Origin: Halodesulfurarchaeum formicicum
GTDB lineage: Archaea; Halobacteriota; Halobacteria; Halobacteriales; Halobacteriaceae
Reading direction: 5' to 3'
DNA length: 64,000 bases
Assembly (NCBI RefSeq): GCF_001886955.1
Contig: NZ_CP016804.1
Coordinates: 2,021,947-2,085,946 of the forward strand
A program made the translations under genes and the position numbers. The first letter of the stretch is position 1. Each line of letters opens with the position of its first letter. Below, one piece after another: positions 18,131 to 26,377 of this stretch. The notes under the pieces were generated by a model. That model saw only the letters and a program-made list of their open reading frames with translations, was not told the origin of the DNA and ran no database searches.

Positions 18131-18234
18131 TTGATATACTAAAGGGTTTCTCTATGGCCGGCGGATTCCTACAATGTTGGAATGAAAATGCATTACTACA
18201 CTCGCACCCGTAGGGCCTCTGTGGTGAAAACAGA
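18131..18234 (+). promoter_or_regulatory. Promoter and leader of the sulfur-relay operon
   Basis: TTGATATACTAAAG (18131-18144) is a good TATA region but lies about 95 bp before the dsrE ATG, so an mRNA leader of roughly 65-70 nt is predicted, unlike the leaderless neighbours. GGTGA about 8 nt before the ATG complements the archaeal 16S 3' end and can serve as ribosome binding site. An ATG at 18154 opens an 18-codon frame ending before dsrE; it may be upstream of the transcript start. Confidence 0.45.
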
Positions 18235-18633
18235 ATGACCGGCTATGCAATCGTCCTCGCCTCCGAGGAGTTCGAGCGGGTACAGGCAGTGAGTATGATC
18301 GGAAGCGTCGCTGCCTCCTCGGACGTCCCCGTCGAGGTGTTCGTGACGATGAACGGACTCAACGCCTTCGAGAAGGACACGGTCGAGAACCTGGACTTCG
18401 AAGGCGGTCGGGTCGCCGAAGCGATGCTGGCGGCCGAGGACCAGCAGAGCCCACTTTTCACCGAGCAGCTGGAGAAGGCAAAAGCCATCGGCCCGCTCTC
18501 GGTGTACGCCTGTGAGATGGCCATGGACGTGCTCGGCAACGACCTCGACGATTACGTCGACGTCTTTGACGACACGCTTGGCGTCTCCGGGTTCCTGAAT
18601 CGCGCACAAGACAAACAGATCATCTTCGTCTAA
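18235..18633 (+). CDS. DsrE-family sulfur-relay protein
   Basis: 132 aa with the DsrE/F fold pattern: N-terminal GYAIVLASEEFERV, a FVTMNGLNAFEK segment and a single Cys in VYACEMAMDVLG (about residue 86), the position of the persulfide-carrying cysteine. DsrE proteins pass sulfane sulfur between carriers. It is first in a four-gene unit with TusA (10-nt gap), an SQR-like flavoprotein and a DUF1641 protein, so transfer to or from TusA is a reasonable inference. Confidence 0.85.
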   Translation: MTGYAIVLASEEFERVQAVSMIGSVAASSDVPVEVFVTMNGLNAFEKDTVENLDFEGGRVAEAMLAAEDQQSPLFTEQLEKAKAIGPLSVYACEMAMDVLGNDLDDYVDVFDDTLGVSGFLNRAQDKQIIFV

Positions 18634-18643
18634 CAACACAACA

Positions 18644-18883
18644 ATGAGCGAATCCATCGAAGCTGACGAAACGGTAGACGCACGCGGCTCGGCCTGCCCG
18701 GGCCCCCTCATGGACCTGATCGGCAAGATCAAAGACGTCGAGGAAGGCACCGTCGTGGCCCTTCTGACCGGCGACGAGGGCTCGAAGAACGACGTTCCCG
18801 AATGGGTCGAAGAGGCGAACCACGAACTCCTCGACATCGACGATAACGGGGAGTACTACACGATCTACGTGAAAAAGACCTGA
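18644..18883 (+). CDS. tusA: TusA-family sulfur carrier
   Basis: 79 aa. The signature DARGSACPGPLMDLIGKI has the catalytic Cys in a CPxP motif, defining TusA. TusA accepts persulfide sulfur, for example from a cysteine desulfurase or DsrE, and hands it to tRNA thiolation, molybdenum cofactor or dissimilatory sulfur enzymes. It starts 10 nt after dsrE and ends 1 nt before the SQR-like gene. Confidence 0.93.
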   Translation: MSESIEADETVDARGSACPGPLMDLIGKIKDVEEGTVVALLTGDEGSKNDVPEWVEEANHELLDIDDNGEYYTIYVKKT

Positions 18884-18884
18884 T

Positions 18885-20024
18885 ATGACAGCGCGAATCG
18901 TCATCGTCGGGGGCGGGAGCGGTGGCACGATCACCGCGAACCGCCTGGCCGAGGAGCTCGAACCGCAGATCGAGGCCGGCGAGGTCGAGATCACGATCGT
19001 CAGTGACAACCCGAACCACATCTACAAGCCGCTGTATCTGTACGTGCCGTTCGGGGAGGCGACCCTCGAAGACGCCAGCCGACCGCTGGTCGACCTGGTC
19101 GACCACCGGGTGAACCTGGTCTTCGAGCACGTCACCGACATCGACACGGACAGCAAGTCCATCGCGACGGCCGCCGGGTCCGAACTCGAGTATGACTACC
19201 TCGTGATGGCGACCGGCGCGATCCCCCAGCCCGAGGAGACACCCGGACTCGGGGACGACGAGCCGGGCCATCACTTCTACGGCCCGGAGGCCGCCGAGGA
19301 CCTCCGGACGGCCCTGGCGAACTTCGACGAGGGGCATCTCGTCCTCTCGGTCATCGGCACGCCACACGTCTGTCCGGCGGCGCCGGTGGAGTTCCCCATG
19401 ATCGTCGACCAGTGGTTCCGGGAACGCGGCGTCCGCGAGGACATCGACATCACGTACACCTACCCCATCCAGCGCCTCCACGGGGTTCGCCCCACGGCGG
19501 AGTGGATGGTCCCGCGATTCGAGGAGCGTGACATCGACTCGAAGACGTTCTTCAACGTCGACAGCGTCGAGGACGGCACGATCGAGACCCTCGAGGGCAA
19601 GGAACTGGACTTCGACCTCATGGTCGGGGTCCCCGAGTTCACCGCGTCCTCGCTCGTGCAGGACGCCGGCCTCGGCGAGGAGTGGATGGAAGTCGACCGT
19701 CACACGCTCGAATCCGACCACGCCGAAGACGTCTATGGCATCGGCGACGTGACCAACCTCCCGACCAGCAAGGCCGGCAGCGTGGCCCACTACGCGTCCG
19801 GCACACTGGTTTCCCGGATCGCGAGTGAGGTCCGCGGACAGGTCCCAACCGCCACCTTCGACGGCAAGACGATCTGTTTCATCGAGGCCGGCACGGAGGA
19901 GGGCACCTTTATCGAGTTCGCGTACGACCGCGAACCCGTGGTGCGGGACGAGAACCGCTTCCTCCACTGGTCGAAACTGGGATACAACGAGGCCTACTGG
20001 CTCACCGCCAGAGGGGTGATGTAA
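18885..20024 (+). CDS. FAD-dependent oxidoreductase, sulfide:quinone reductase-like
   Basis: 379 aa. The dinucleotide motif VIVGGGSGGTITANRL opens the protein, MATGAIPQPEETPG follows at about residue 105, and VYGIGDVTNLPTSKAGS is the second FAD motif. The Cys in GTPHVCPAAPVEFP (about residue 165) matches the conserved cysteine of SQR-type enzymes; the redox cysteine pair is not obvious, so catalysis as a true SQR is uncertain. It could oxidise sulfide or a carrier-bound persulfide with quinone as acceptor. Next gene starts immediately after its stop. Confidence 0.85.
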   Translation: MTARIVIVGGGSGGTITANRLAEELEPQIEAGEVEITIVSDNPNHIYKPLYLYVPFGEATLEDASRPLVDLVDHRVNLVFEHVTDIDTDSKSIATAAGSELEYDYLVMATGAIPQPEETPGLGDDEPGHHFYGPEAAEDLRTALANFDEGHLVLSVIGTPHVCPAAPVEFPMIVDQWFRERGVREDIDITYTYPIQRLHGVRPTAEWMVPRFEERDIDSKTFFNVDSVEDGTIETLEGKELDFDLMVGVPEFTASSLVQDAGLGEEWMEVDRHTLESDHAEDVYGIGDVTNLPTSKAGSVAHYASGTLVSRIASEVRGQVPTATFDGKTICFIEAGTEEGTFIEFAYDREPVVRDENRFLHWSKLGYNEAYWLTARGVM

Positions 20025-20447
20025 ATGGGAGATGACATGGACGAACTCGAAGCCGAGTCCGAAGCGATTCAGGAGGCGGCCGACGCGATGGTCGAACTCC
20101 AGCAGGACGGAACTCTCGATGACCTCACCGAGGCGGCCACGGCCATCTCGCTTCTGGCCGACGCCCTCGACGACGAGATGGTCGTCGAGGTCGCCGGGCT
20201 GGCGAACGACCTGGGCCTGGTTGCCGGAAGCGCGAGTCAGACGAACACGATTCGCACGCTCCAGGCCATGATGGACGCGATGGACGAGGCCGACACCTTC
20301 GAGGATCCCGAGAAGGTCGGCATGATGGGCGCAGTGCGGAAAATGCGTGACGAGGACGTCCAGCGCGGGCTGGGCTTCCTGATGGCTTTCCTGGGTGCGC
20401 TCGGTCGACAGATCGACCGTCGTGCCGAGGCCTACGACCAGTCCTAG
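20025..20447 (+). CDS. DUF1641 protein
   Basis: 140 aa, acidic and helical, with GLGFLMAFLGALGRQ near the C-terminus as in DUF1641. The family often sits beside SQR-like or formate dehydrogenase-like genes and is proposed as an accessory or membrane-association subunit; this is inference. Its ATG directly abuts the stop of the SQR-like gene, a strong sign of joint translation. It converges on sufU with 4 nt between stops. Confidence 0.82.
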   Translation: MGDDMDELEAESEAIQEAADAMVELQQDGTLDDLTEAATAISLLADALDDEMVVEVAGLANDLGLVAGSASQTNTIRTLQAMMDAMDEADTFEDPEKVGMMGAVRKMRDEDVQRGLGFLMAFLGALGRQIDRRAEAYDQS

Positions 20448-20451
20448 ACCC

Positions 20452-20871
20452 TTACTCCGAGATTTCGGTCGTTTCCGGGTCGCGCTCGCCGCGATAGATC
20501 TCGATACCGTCCTGGACGACTTTCTCCGCGAGCACTGCACACTTGATCCGCATGGGGCTGATGTCCCCGCCGAGCATCTCGGTCATGTCCTCTCGATCCA
20601 TCGCCTCGACTTCAGCAAGTGTCATCCCCGGCAGTCGCTCCCCGAGCATGCTCGCCGCGGCCTGGCTGATGGCACAGCCCTCGCCGTGGAAGGTCGCGGC
20701 CTCGATGGTCTCCCCGTCATCAGCGAGTTCGATGTCGAACTCGATCTCGTCCCCACAGGAGGGGTTGTACCCCCGGTGGCTGAAGGTCGGGGAGTCGAGT
20801 TCGCCGTAGTTGCGGGGGTTCTTGTAGTGATCCAGGATCTGCTGGCGGTACATGTCCGATCCCATACTCAT
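20452..20871 (-). CDS. sufU: SufU/IscU-type iron-sulfur scaffold or sulfur acceptor
   Basis: 139 aa. The three family cysteines are present in NPSCGDE, GEGCAIS and RIKCAVL, with MYRQQILDHYKNPRNYG at the N-terminus as in SufU. SufU accepts sulfur from SufS or acts as a cluster scaffold. It lies 52 bp downstream of sufS on the same strand. A second ATG two codons inside (MGSDMYRQQ) is an alternative start. Confidence 0.92.
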   Translation of the reverse strand: MSMGSDMYRQQILDHYKNPRNYGELDSPTFSHRGYNPSCGDEIEFDIELADDGETIEAATFHGEGCAISQAAASMLGERLPGMTLAEVEAMDREDMTEMLGGDISPMRIKCAVLAEKVVQDGIEIYRGERDPETTEISE

Positions 20872-20923
20872 GATTACACGGGGGTAGGCGAGCGGGGTAC
20901 AAGGGTGCTACGGAGGGCCGAGT

Positions 20924-22171
20924 TTACGCGAAAATTTCTCGGGCCGTGTCCAGGCCTTCAAGGAGCACGTCGACCTCCTCGGTGGAGTTGTAGACATAAA
21001 AGGACGCCCGGGCCGAGGCGGGAATGCCGAGACAGTCATGCAGCGGCTGCGTACAGTGGTCACCGGCCCGGACGGCCACGCCGGCCTCGTTCAGGATCGA
21101 GGAGAGGTCGTGTGGGTGGACCCCATCGAGCGTGAACGAGACCAGCCCGCCACGGTCCTCGCCCGGTGGCGGCCCGTACACCGTCACGTCGTCCCGTTCC
21201 GCGAGACGCTCGTGGGCGTACTGGGTGATCTGCTCCTCGTGAGCCTGCACGCGGTCCATCCCGAGATGATCCAGATAATCGGCCGCTTCGGCCAGCCCGA
21301 CCCCCTCGGCGATGGGCGGCGTCCCGGCCTCGAACTTCCAGGGCAGTTCGGCCCAGGTCGCCCCGTCCAGGGTGACCCGCTCGATCATGCCGCCGCCGAA
21401 CTGGAAGGGCACCATCGACTCCAGCAGGGACTCCCGCCCGTAGAGCACGCCGATGCCCGTCGGGCCGGCCATCTTGTGGCCGGAGAAGGCATAGAAATCC
21501 ACGTCGAGGGCGGCCACGTCCACCGGTCGGTTCGGCACGGCCTGGGCTCCATCGCCCAGGATCAGGGCGTCGTGCTCGTGGGCCATATCCGCGAGCGTGG
21601 ACAGCGGGTTGACCGTGCCCAGCGTGTTCGAGACGTGGGGGACACTCACCATCTCGACGTCGTCGTCGATCAACTCGGCGGCCCGCTCCAGGTCGAGTCG
21701 CCCGTGGTCGTCGATCGGAATGTGCCTGACTTCCGCGCCGGTCCGCTCGGCCATCTGTGTCCAGGGGACCAGCGAGGCGTGATGATCCATCTCTGTGAGG
21801 ACCACGGCGGTCCCGGGTTCGAGGTGTTCCCGGCCCCAGGCCTGGGCGACCAGGTTCATCGACTCCGTCGTGTTCTTCGTGAAGACGATCTCCTCGCGGC
21901 CCGCGGCCCCGATGAAGCGGGCGATCCGGTCGTGGGCCTCCTCGTACTCGATCGAGGCCTCCATCGAGAGTTGATGGATGCCCCGATGGACGTTCGCGTT
22001 GTACGTCCGGTAGTACTCGTTCATCGCCTCGATGACCGAGGTGGGGGACTGGGTCGTCGCCGCGTTGTCCAGATAGACCAGTGGCGTGTCCTCGCCGACC
22101 GTCCGGGAGAGGATCGGGAAGTCCGCGCGCACGGCCTCGACGTCGAGTCCCTGGTGCTCCGTGGCCGTCAT
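20924..22171 (-). CDS. sufS: SufS-type cysteine desulfurase
   Basis: 415 aa PLP enzyme that removes sulfur from cysteine and holds it as a persulfide. The PLP lysine is in FSGHKMAGPTGIGVLYG, the catalytic Cys in RAGDHCTQPLHD, and the N-terminus has YLDNAATTQSPTSVI, all group II (SufS) features. It forms a unit with sufU. The neighbouring opposite-strand TusA/DsrE genes could receive its sulfur. Confidence 0.95.
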   Translation of the reverse strand: MTATEHQGLDVEAVRADFPILSRTVGEDTPLVYLDNAATTQSPTSVIEAMNEYYRTYNANVHRGIHQLSMEASIEYEEAHDRIARFIGAAGREEIVFTKNTTESMNLVAQAWGREHLEPGTAVVLTEMDHHASLVPWTQMAERTGAEVRHIPIDDHGRLDLERAAELIDDDVEMVSVPHVSNTLGTVNPLSTLADMAHEHDALILGDGAQAVPNRPVDVAALDVDFYAFSGHKMAGPTGIGVLYGRESLLESMVPFQFGGGMIERVTLDGATWAELPWKFEAGTPPIAEGVGLAEAADYLDHLGMDRVQAHEEQITQYAHERLAERDDVTVYGPPPGEDRGGLVSFTLDGVHPHDLSSILNEAGVAVRAGDHCTQPLHDCLGIPASARASFYVYNSTEEVDVLLEGLDTAREIFA

Positions 22172-22294
22172 TGGCCCTCGATTGGGGACCGATCCCCAAG
22201 TGTCTCCCGGTGGGCTCGGGCGAACATCGCGGTATCACAATACTTTACCCGCCGAGTGGCGAAGTTCGGCCAACGAGGCCGCGTTGAGACTACT

Positions 22295-23170
22295 ATGAGC
22301 GAACTCGACACACTCCCGGAGCAGGACGTCGTGGGAACGGACTGGGACTACCTCATCGTGCTGGACGCGGCCCGCTATGACACCTTCGAGCGGATCTACG
22401 AGGAATACCTGGACGGCGAACTGACGAAAGTCCGCAGTCCGGGCTCTGCAACGCCCGAATGGGCGACCAAGACGTTCACCGGCGACCACGAGTTGACCTA
22501 CCTCTCGGCGAACCCCTTCATCAACAGCCTGGGCATCCCGCTCAACGAACTCAAGTGGGGAGCCTCCTCGGGCTACGAGTGGACCGCCACCGAGCACATC
22601 GACACCATCGTCGACCTCTGGCAGGAGGAGTGGGACGAGGACATCGGTGCGGTCACGCCGGGCGCGGTGACCGAGTCGGCTCGCAGACACCTGAACGAGG
22701 GCTATGACGGGCGCCTGGTCGTCCACTACCTCCAGCCCCATGCCCCGTTCATCCAGGAGGGAACCGGCCGGAAGATGAAGCGGATCAAGGCCGGCTTCGA
22801 CGACGTGCCCGAGAGCGGCAATGCAAGCGAGACCGACCCGGAGACCCTGCTGGGACGGTTCCGGCGCTGGATCGAGCCGAAACTCGGCGACAGCGAACTG
22901 GCCCAGCGACTCGGGATGCTCGTCGAACTCGACGCCGCGAGCGCCACCGACCTCGTGAGCGGCGGCATCGAGGACACCCTCCGGGAGTACTACGAGGGGA
23001 ACCTCCGACTCGCCCTGGCGGAGGTCGAGAAGCTCGTCGCGGAACTCGACGGCGAGGTCGTGGTCACCGCCGACCACGGGGAGGCCTTCGGCGAGCAGGG
23101 GGTCTGGGAGCATCACATCGAGACGTACATCCCGCCGCTGGTCGAGGTCCCCTGGCTTCGCGTGGAGTGA
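22295..23170 (+). CDS. Alkaline-phosphatase-like (sulfatase-fold) protein
   Basis: 291 aa. It opens DWDYLIVLDAARYDTFERIY, the metal/nucleophile strand of haloarchaeal sulfatase-like proteins, and has VVTADHGEAFGEQG near the C-terminus, a metal-binding Asp-His. Such proteins often sit with glycan or surface genes, but the substrate is unknown. The frame is open far upstream over sufS; the ATG at 22295 is supported by AATACTTTACC (about -52) and the family N-terminus. The stop overlaps an ATG of a 20-codon frame leading into the next gene. Confidence 0.8.
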   Translation: MSELDTLPEQDVVGTDWDYLIVLDAARYDTFERIYEEYLDGELTKVRSPGSATPEWATKTFTGDHELTYLSANPFINSLGIPLNELKWGASSGYEWTATEHIDTIVDLWQEEWDEDIGAVTPGAVTESARRHLNEGYDGRLVVHYLQPHAPFIQEGTGRKMKRIKAGFDDVPESGNASETDPETLLGRFRRWIEPKLGDSELAQRLGMLVELDAASATDLVSGGIEDTLREYYEGNLRLALAEVEKLVAELDGEVVVTADHGEAFGEQGVWEHHIETYIPPLVEVPWLRVE

Positions 23171-23228
23171 TGTCGATCGAGGGGTCGCGGACGGTCGCCG
23201 GCTGGTTCGAGTCCGGTGGTGAGCGAGT

Positions 23229-24248
23229 GTGAGACGCCGCCAGGTCGCGTTCGTCGGATTTCTCGGCTCGCTCGCGGTGATGGGGGTGTTGCTCTCCTTC
23301 GTCGGGGTCGAACGCATCGGACAGGCCCTCTCGGCAGCGAACCCCCAGCTAGTCGGGCTTGTCGCGGCCTTCGGCCTCGCACAGATCACCGCCTGGGGCC
23401 TCTCCCTTCGCACAGTGCTTGGCTCGCTCGGCGTGTCCGTCAGCCGTCCCAAGGGGATCGCCCTGTACGCCTCGGCGATGTTCGCGAACAACGTCACCCC
23501 GTTCGGTCAGGCGGGGGGCGAGCCAGTCACCGCCTACGTGATCAACCGGGTGACCGACACGCGATACGAATCGGCGCTCGCGGCCATCGCGACCGTCGAT
23601 GCGGCCCACATCTTCACCTCGATCTCGATCGCGGTGTTCGGGGCGCTTTTGACCGTCACTGTCTTCTCGCCGAACCGCAAGCTGACCCAGGTCGTGCTGG
23701 CCGTGTTCGGAATCGCGGCCCTGCTCACGGCCCTGGCCGGAATCGGGCTGCGGTATCGGCGGTCGATCATCGAACGGATCGAATCCCCGATTCAGCGGGG
23801 CCTCCACCGACTCGGCGAGGCGCTCCCGGCGGCCGCCTCCCGATTCCTGCAGGCGGCCCGGAAGCGATACGTTACGTTCAGGGCCGATCTGGGTCGAGTG
23901 GCGTCGGATCGGGTGACGCTCGTCACGGCACTTGGCTTTTCGAGTGCCGGCTGGCTCTTCGAGGTCGGGGCACTCGCGGTCGCGCTGTGGGGCCTGGGCG
24001 GCCCAGTCCCACTCGCGACGCTGTTGGTCGTCATTCCGGTCGGAAAGCTCGCCGGTTTCATGCCCCTTCCCGGCGGATTCGGGAGCATCGAGGCCACACT
24101 CGTGGCGCTTTTGGTTGCCACGACACCGGTCGATAGCGGCCTGGCGACCGCCGCCGTGTTGCTCCACCGGGCGGCGACTTACTGGCTGCCCACGCTTTTG
24201 GGCGGCGGCGTGTCACTCACTCTGGGTGCGCGGGCCCGGTTGGGGTAG
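23229..24248 (+). CDS. Flippase-like multi-pass membrane protein (UPF0104/AglD family)
   Basis: 339 aa, about eight hydrophobic segments. The motifs NNVTPFGQAGGEPVTAYVI and GFMPLPGGFGSIEATLVALL match the lysylphosphatidylglycerol-synthase-type transmembrane domain family, thought to flip lipids or lipid-linked sugars. The start is a GTG at 23229 overlapping the stop of a 20-codon frame. Next to a sulfatase-like gene, a role in surface lipid or glycan metabolism is plausible. Confidence 0.82.
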   Translation: MRRRQVAFVGFLGSLAVMGVLLSFVGVERIGQALSAANPQLVGLVAAFGLAQITAWGLSLRTVLGSLGVSVSRPKGIALYASAMFANNVTPFGQAGGEPVTAYVINRVTDTRYESALAAIATVDAAHIFTSISIAVFGALLTVTVFSPNRKLTQVVLAVFGIAALLTALAGIGLRYRRSIIERIESPIQRGLHRLGEALPAAASRFLQAARKRYVTFRADLGRVASDRVTLVTALGFSSAGWLFEVGALAVALWGLGGPVPLATLLVVIPVGKLAGFMPLPGGFGSIEATLVALLVATTPVDSGLATAAVLLHRAATYWLPTLLGGGVSLTLGARARLG

Positions 24249-24539
24249 CTACAGGCGGAGATACTGAGCGTGTCGGGTCTCGCCCACGTCGAGGACTCGC
24301 TCCTCGTCGACGAATCCCTCCTCGATGGCGAGGGCCACTGATTCCCGGCCGACGAGGTTCGCGATCGTCGCCCGCGAGAGGGCCTCCACGACGGTCTCGG
24401 TCTCGACTGGCTCACCGCCGTAGAAGTCCTCGGTGACCTCGATGGAGACCGAATCGTCCTCGAAGGTCTCGCCCAGCACCTCGGCGTCACAGACCGTGAC
24501 CAGCAGCCCCTGATCCGTCCGTCGTTCCGAGAGGATCAT
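24249..24539 (-). CDS. DUF424 protein
   Basis: 96 aa, beginning MILSERRTDQGLLVTVCD and ending LDVGETRHAQYLRL, the pattern of archaeal DUF424 (COG2412). The function is unknown. Its ATG overlaps the stop of the TPR gene by 4 nt, so it is translated with it. It abuts the convergent flippase-like gene with no gap. Confidence 0.85.
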   Translation of the reverse strand: MILSERRTDQGLLVTVCDAEVLGETFEDDSVSIEVTEDFYGGEPVETETVVEALSRATIANLVGRESVALAIEEGFVDEERVLDVGETRHAQYLRL

Positions 24540-25273
24540 TCCTGCTGGACGAGGCGCTCCTCTTCGGCTTCCTGCATCTCCGTCGCGGTCTCGCGCATCT
24601 CGGCGGCCTCCTCGTCGCGCTCGAGGCCTTCGAGGGCCCGGGCCTTCTCCTCGTACACGGAAGATTCGGTAAAGCCCAGGCGGATCGCGTTGTCCAGACA
24701 CTCCAGGGCGTCCTCGTGGCGGCCCTGCTCGACCTGAATGAATCCGAGGTTGTACCACGCCTGCGGGACCCGTCGGTCGGCCTTGACGGCGTCCTCGGCG
24801 TGCTCGAAGGCGGGCTCGGTCTCGCCGCGCTCCCAGAGCGCGTAAGCCAGGTTCGTGTGGGCCAGGGCGGCGAACTCGCCGTCCTCGTCGACGTGCAACG
24901 CCTCGCGATGGGCGGAGACGGCGGCGTCCCACTCCTCGAGTTCGCCGTGGGCGATCCCCTTGCTGACCCAGGCCTCGGCCTCGCGGGTGTCGTCCTCGGC
25001 GTACCGGGCGGCCCGCTCGAAGGTCTCGACGGCCTGTTCGTGGCGGTTGATCGACATGTACTCGATGCCGACGTCGATGAGCTGGTCGGGATCGACCTCG
25101 TCGGCGGCGATGTTTCGGTCATCGAGCAGGTCCGTGAGCGCCCGGGAGTCCACCGGGTCGACCTGCGTGGGGTCCTCGACGTCGAGTTCCGGCGGATCCA
25201 GGTCGAACCCCTCGTAGGGCTCCTCGAATCCCTGGCCCGAAGAGAACTCGTGTCGCTCGTCGTCCTCAGTCAT
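24536..25273 (-). CDS. Tetratricopeptide-repeat protein
   Basis: 245 aa acidic protein. After a disordered acidic N-terminus (1-60) come about five TPR units, recognisable in AVETFERAARYAEDD, AVSAHREALHVDED, YALWERGETEPAFEHAEDAV and YNLGFIQVEQGRHEDALECL. It is likely a protein-interaction scaffold; partner unknown. The Met at 25271-25273 starts MTEDDERHEF; the longer upstream frame overlaps the divergent thpR. Coupled to DUF424. Confidence 0.82.
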   Translation of the reverse strand: MTEDDERHEFSSGQGFEEPYEGFDLDPPELDVEDPTQVDPVDSRALTDLLDDRNIAADEVDPDQLIDVGIEYMSINRHEQAVETFERAARYAEDDTREAEAWVSKGIAHGELEEWDAAVSAHREALHVDEDGEFAALAHTNLAYALWERGETEPAFEHAEDAVKADRRVPQAWYNLGFIQVEQGRHEDALECLDNAIRLGFTESSVYEEKARALEGLERDEEAAEMRETATEMQEAEEERLVQQE

Positions 25274-25327
25274 GTCGCCGGATATGAGAGACGGAGGGTT
25301 AAGGCCACCGGCCCGCGAAACGCCGCT

Positions 25328-25882
25328 ATGCGACTGTTCGTCAGCGTCGACCTGCCGACAGCCTTCGCCGAGCCGATCGCCGACCTCCAGGCGGCCTTCG
25401 AGGGAGCCTCCGGACTCGACTTCACCGATCCCGAGCAGGCCCACGTCACGATGAAGTTCCTCGGAGACACCGATCCTGACCGGGTCGGGGAGATCACGAC
25501 GGCCCTCGAAACCGCCGTCGAAACGGCGGGTGTGGGGCCGTTCGAGGCCACCTTCGAGGGGTTGGGCGTGTTTCCCTCCATGGAGTACATCAGCGTGCTC
25601 TGGCTCGGGGTGGGCCAGGGTGGCGAGCAGTTCCGGGCGTTACAGGCCCCGATCGAAGAGCGGCTGGTCGAGTTGGGCTTCGAACCCGAAACCCACGATT
25701 TCACGCCCCATGTCACGCTGGCGCGGATGAAACACGCGGGTGGCAAAGAACTGGTCCAACAACTGGTGCGCGAGCGAGAACCGACCGTCGGGACGACGAC
25801 CGTGGAGGCCGTGAACCTGACCGAGAGCCGGTTGAAAAGCGAGGGACCGGTCTACGAGACCGTCGAGCGTGTCGAGCTCTGA
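25328..25882 (+). CDS. thpR: RNA 2',3'-cyclic phosphodiesterase ThpR
   Basis: 184 aa 2H phosphoesterase. Both catalytic HxTx motifs are intact: HVTMKFLG (39-46) and HVTLARM (128-134). ThpR-type enzymes open 2',3'-cyclic phosphate RNA ends and have 2'-5' ligase activity in vitro. GGTTAAGG lies about 28 bp before the ATG. It precedes the ribosomal protein operon by 57 bp. Confidence 0.92.
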   Translation: MRLFVSVDLPTAFAEPIADLQAAFEGASGLDFTDPEQAHVTMKFLGDTDPDRVGEITTALETAVETAGVGPFEATFEGLGVFPSMEYISVLWLGVGQGGEQFRALQAPIEERLVELGFEPETHDFTPHVTLARMKHAGGKELVQQLVREREPTVGTTTVEAVNLTESRLKSEGPVYETVERVEL

Positions 25883-25939
25883 GTGGGCAGCGGGAAACGG
25901 ACAACGTTTTAAGGAGTAGAGACAGTATCTCAGCCCACC

Positions 25940-26092
25940 ATGAGCAAGAAGACGAAGGCCAAGAAAAAGCGACTGGCCAAGCTGGACCGGCAGAACAGCC
26001 GGGTCCCGGCCTGGGTCATCATGAAGACCGACCAGGAAACCCAGCGCAACCCGCAGCGTCGCCACTGGCGGCGAAGCGACACGGACGAGTAA
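25940..26092 (+). CDS. rpl39e: 50S ribosomal protein eL39
   Basis: 50 aa, very basic: [20 protein letters not shown] with [10 protein letters not shown], the eL39 pattern near the peptide exit tunnel. First gene of a translation and targeting cluster; CGTTTTAAGG about 31 bp upstream is its promoter element. The rpl31e ATG follows 1 nt after its stop. Confidence 0.96.
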   Translation: MSKKTKAKKKRLAKLDRQNSRVPAWVIMKTDQETQRNPQRRHWRRSDTDE

Positions 26093-26093
26093 C

Positions 26094-26375
26094 ATGAGCG
26101 CGAGCGACTTCGAGGAGCGCATCGTCACGGTGCCCCTCCGCAAGGTCAACGCGTCGTCCAAGAGCAAGCGCGGGGACAAGGCCATGTCCCTCGTGCGCGA
26201 ACACCTCGCCACCCACTTCAAGGTCGACGAGGATGCGGTCCGACTGGACCCCTCGATCAACGAGGCCGTCTGGGCCCGTGGCCGTGCCAACCCGCCGAGC
26301 AAGGTCCGCGTCCGAGCGGCCCGCTTCGAGGAGGAAGGCAGCGCGGTGGTCGAGGCCGAACACGCCGAGTCCTGA
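26094..26375 (+). CDS. rpl31e: 50S ribosomal protein eL31
   Basis: 93 aa. [20 protein letters not shown] and [20 protein letters not shown] are family hallmarks. eL31 lines the peptide exit tunnel rim beside eL39, matching the gene pairing. The short acidic extension (VVEAEHAES) is usual for halophiles. It is followed 2 nt later by the GTG start of aif6. Confidence 0.96.
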   Translation: MSASDFEERIVTVPLRKVNASSKSKRGDKAMSLVREHLATHFKVDEDAVRLDPSINEAVWARGRANPPSKVRVRAARFEEEGSAVVEAEHAES

Positions 26376-26377
26376 GA

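Noticed and set aside
21038..22294. Long upstream extension of the sulfatase-like gene
   Set aside because: The extension runs antisense over sufS; the family N-terminus begins at the ATG at 22295.
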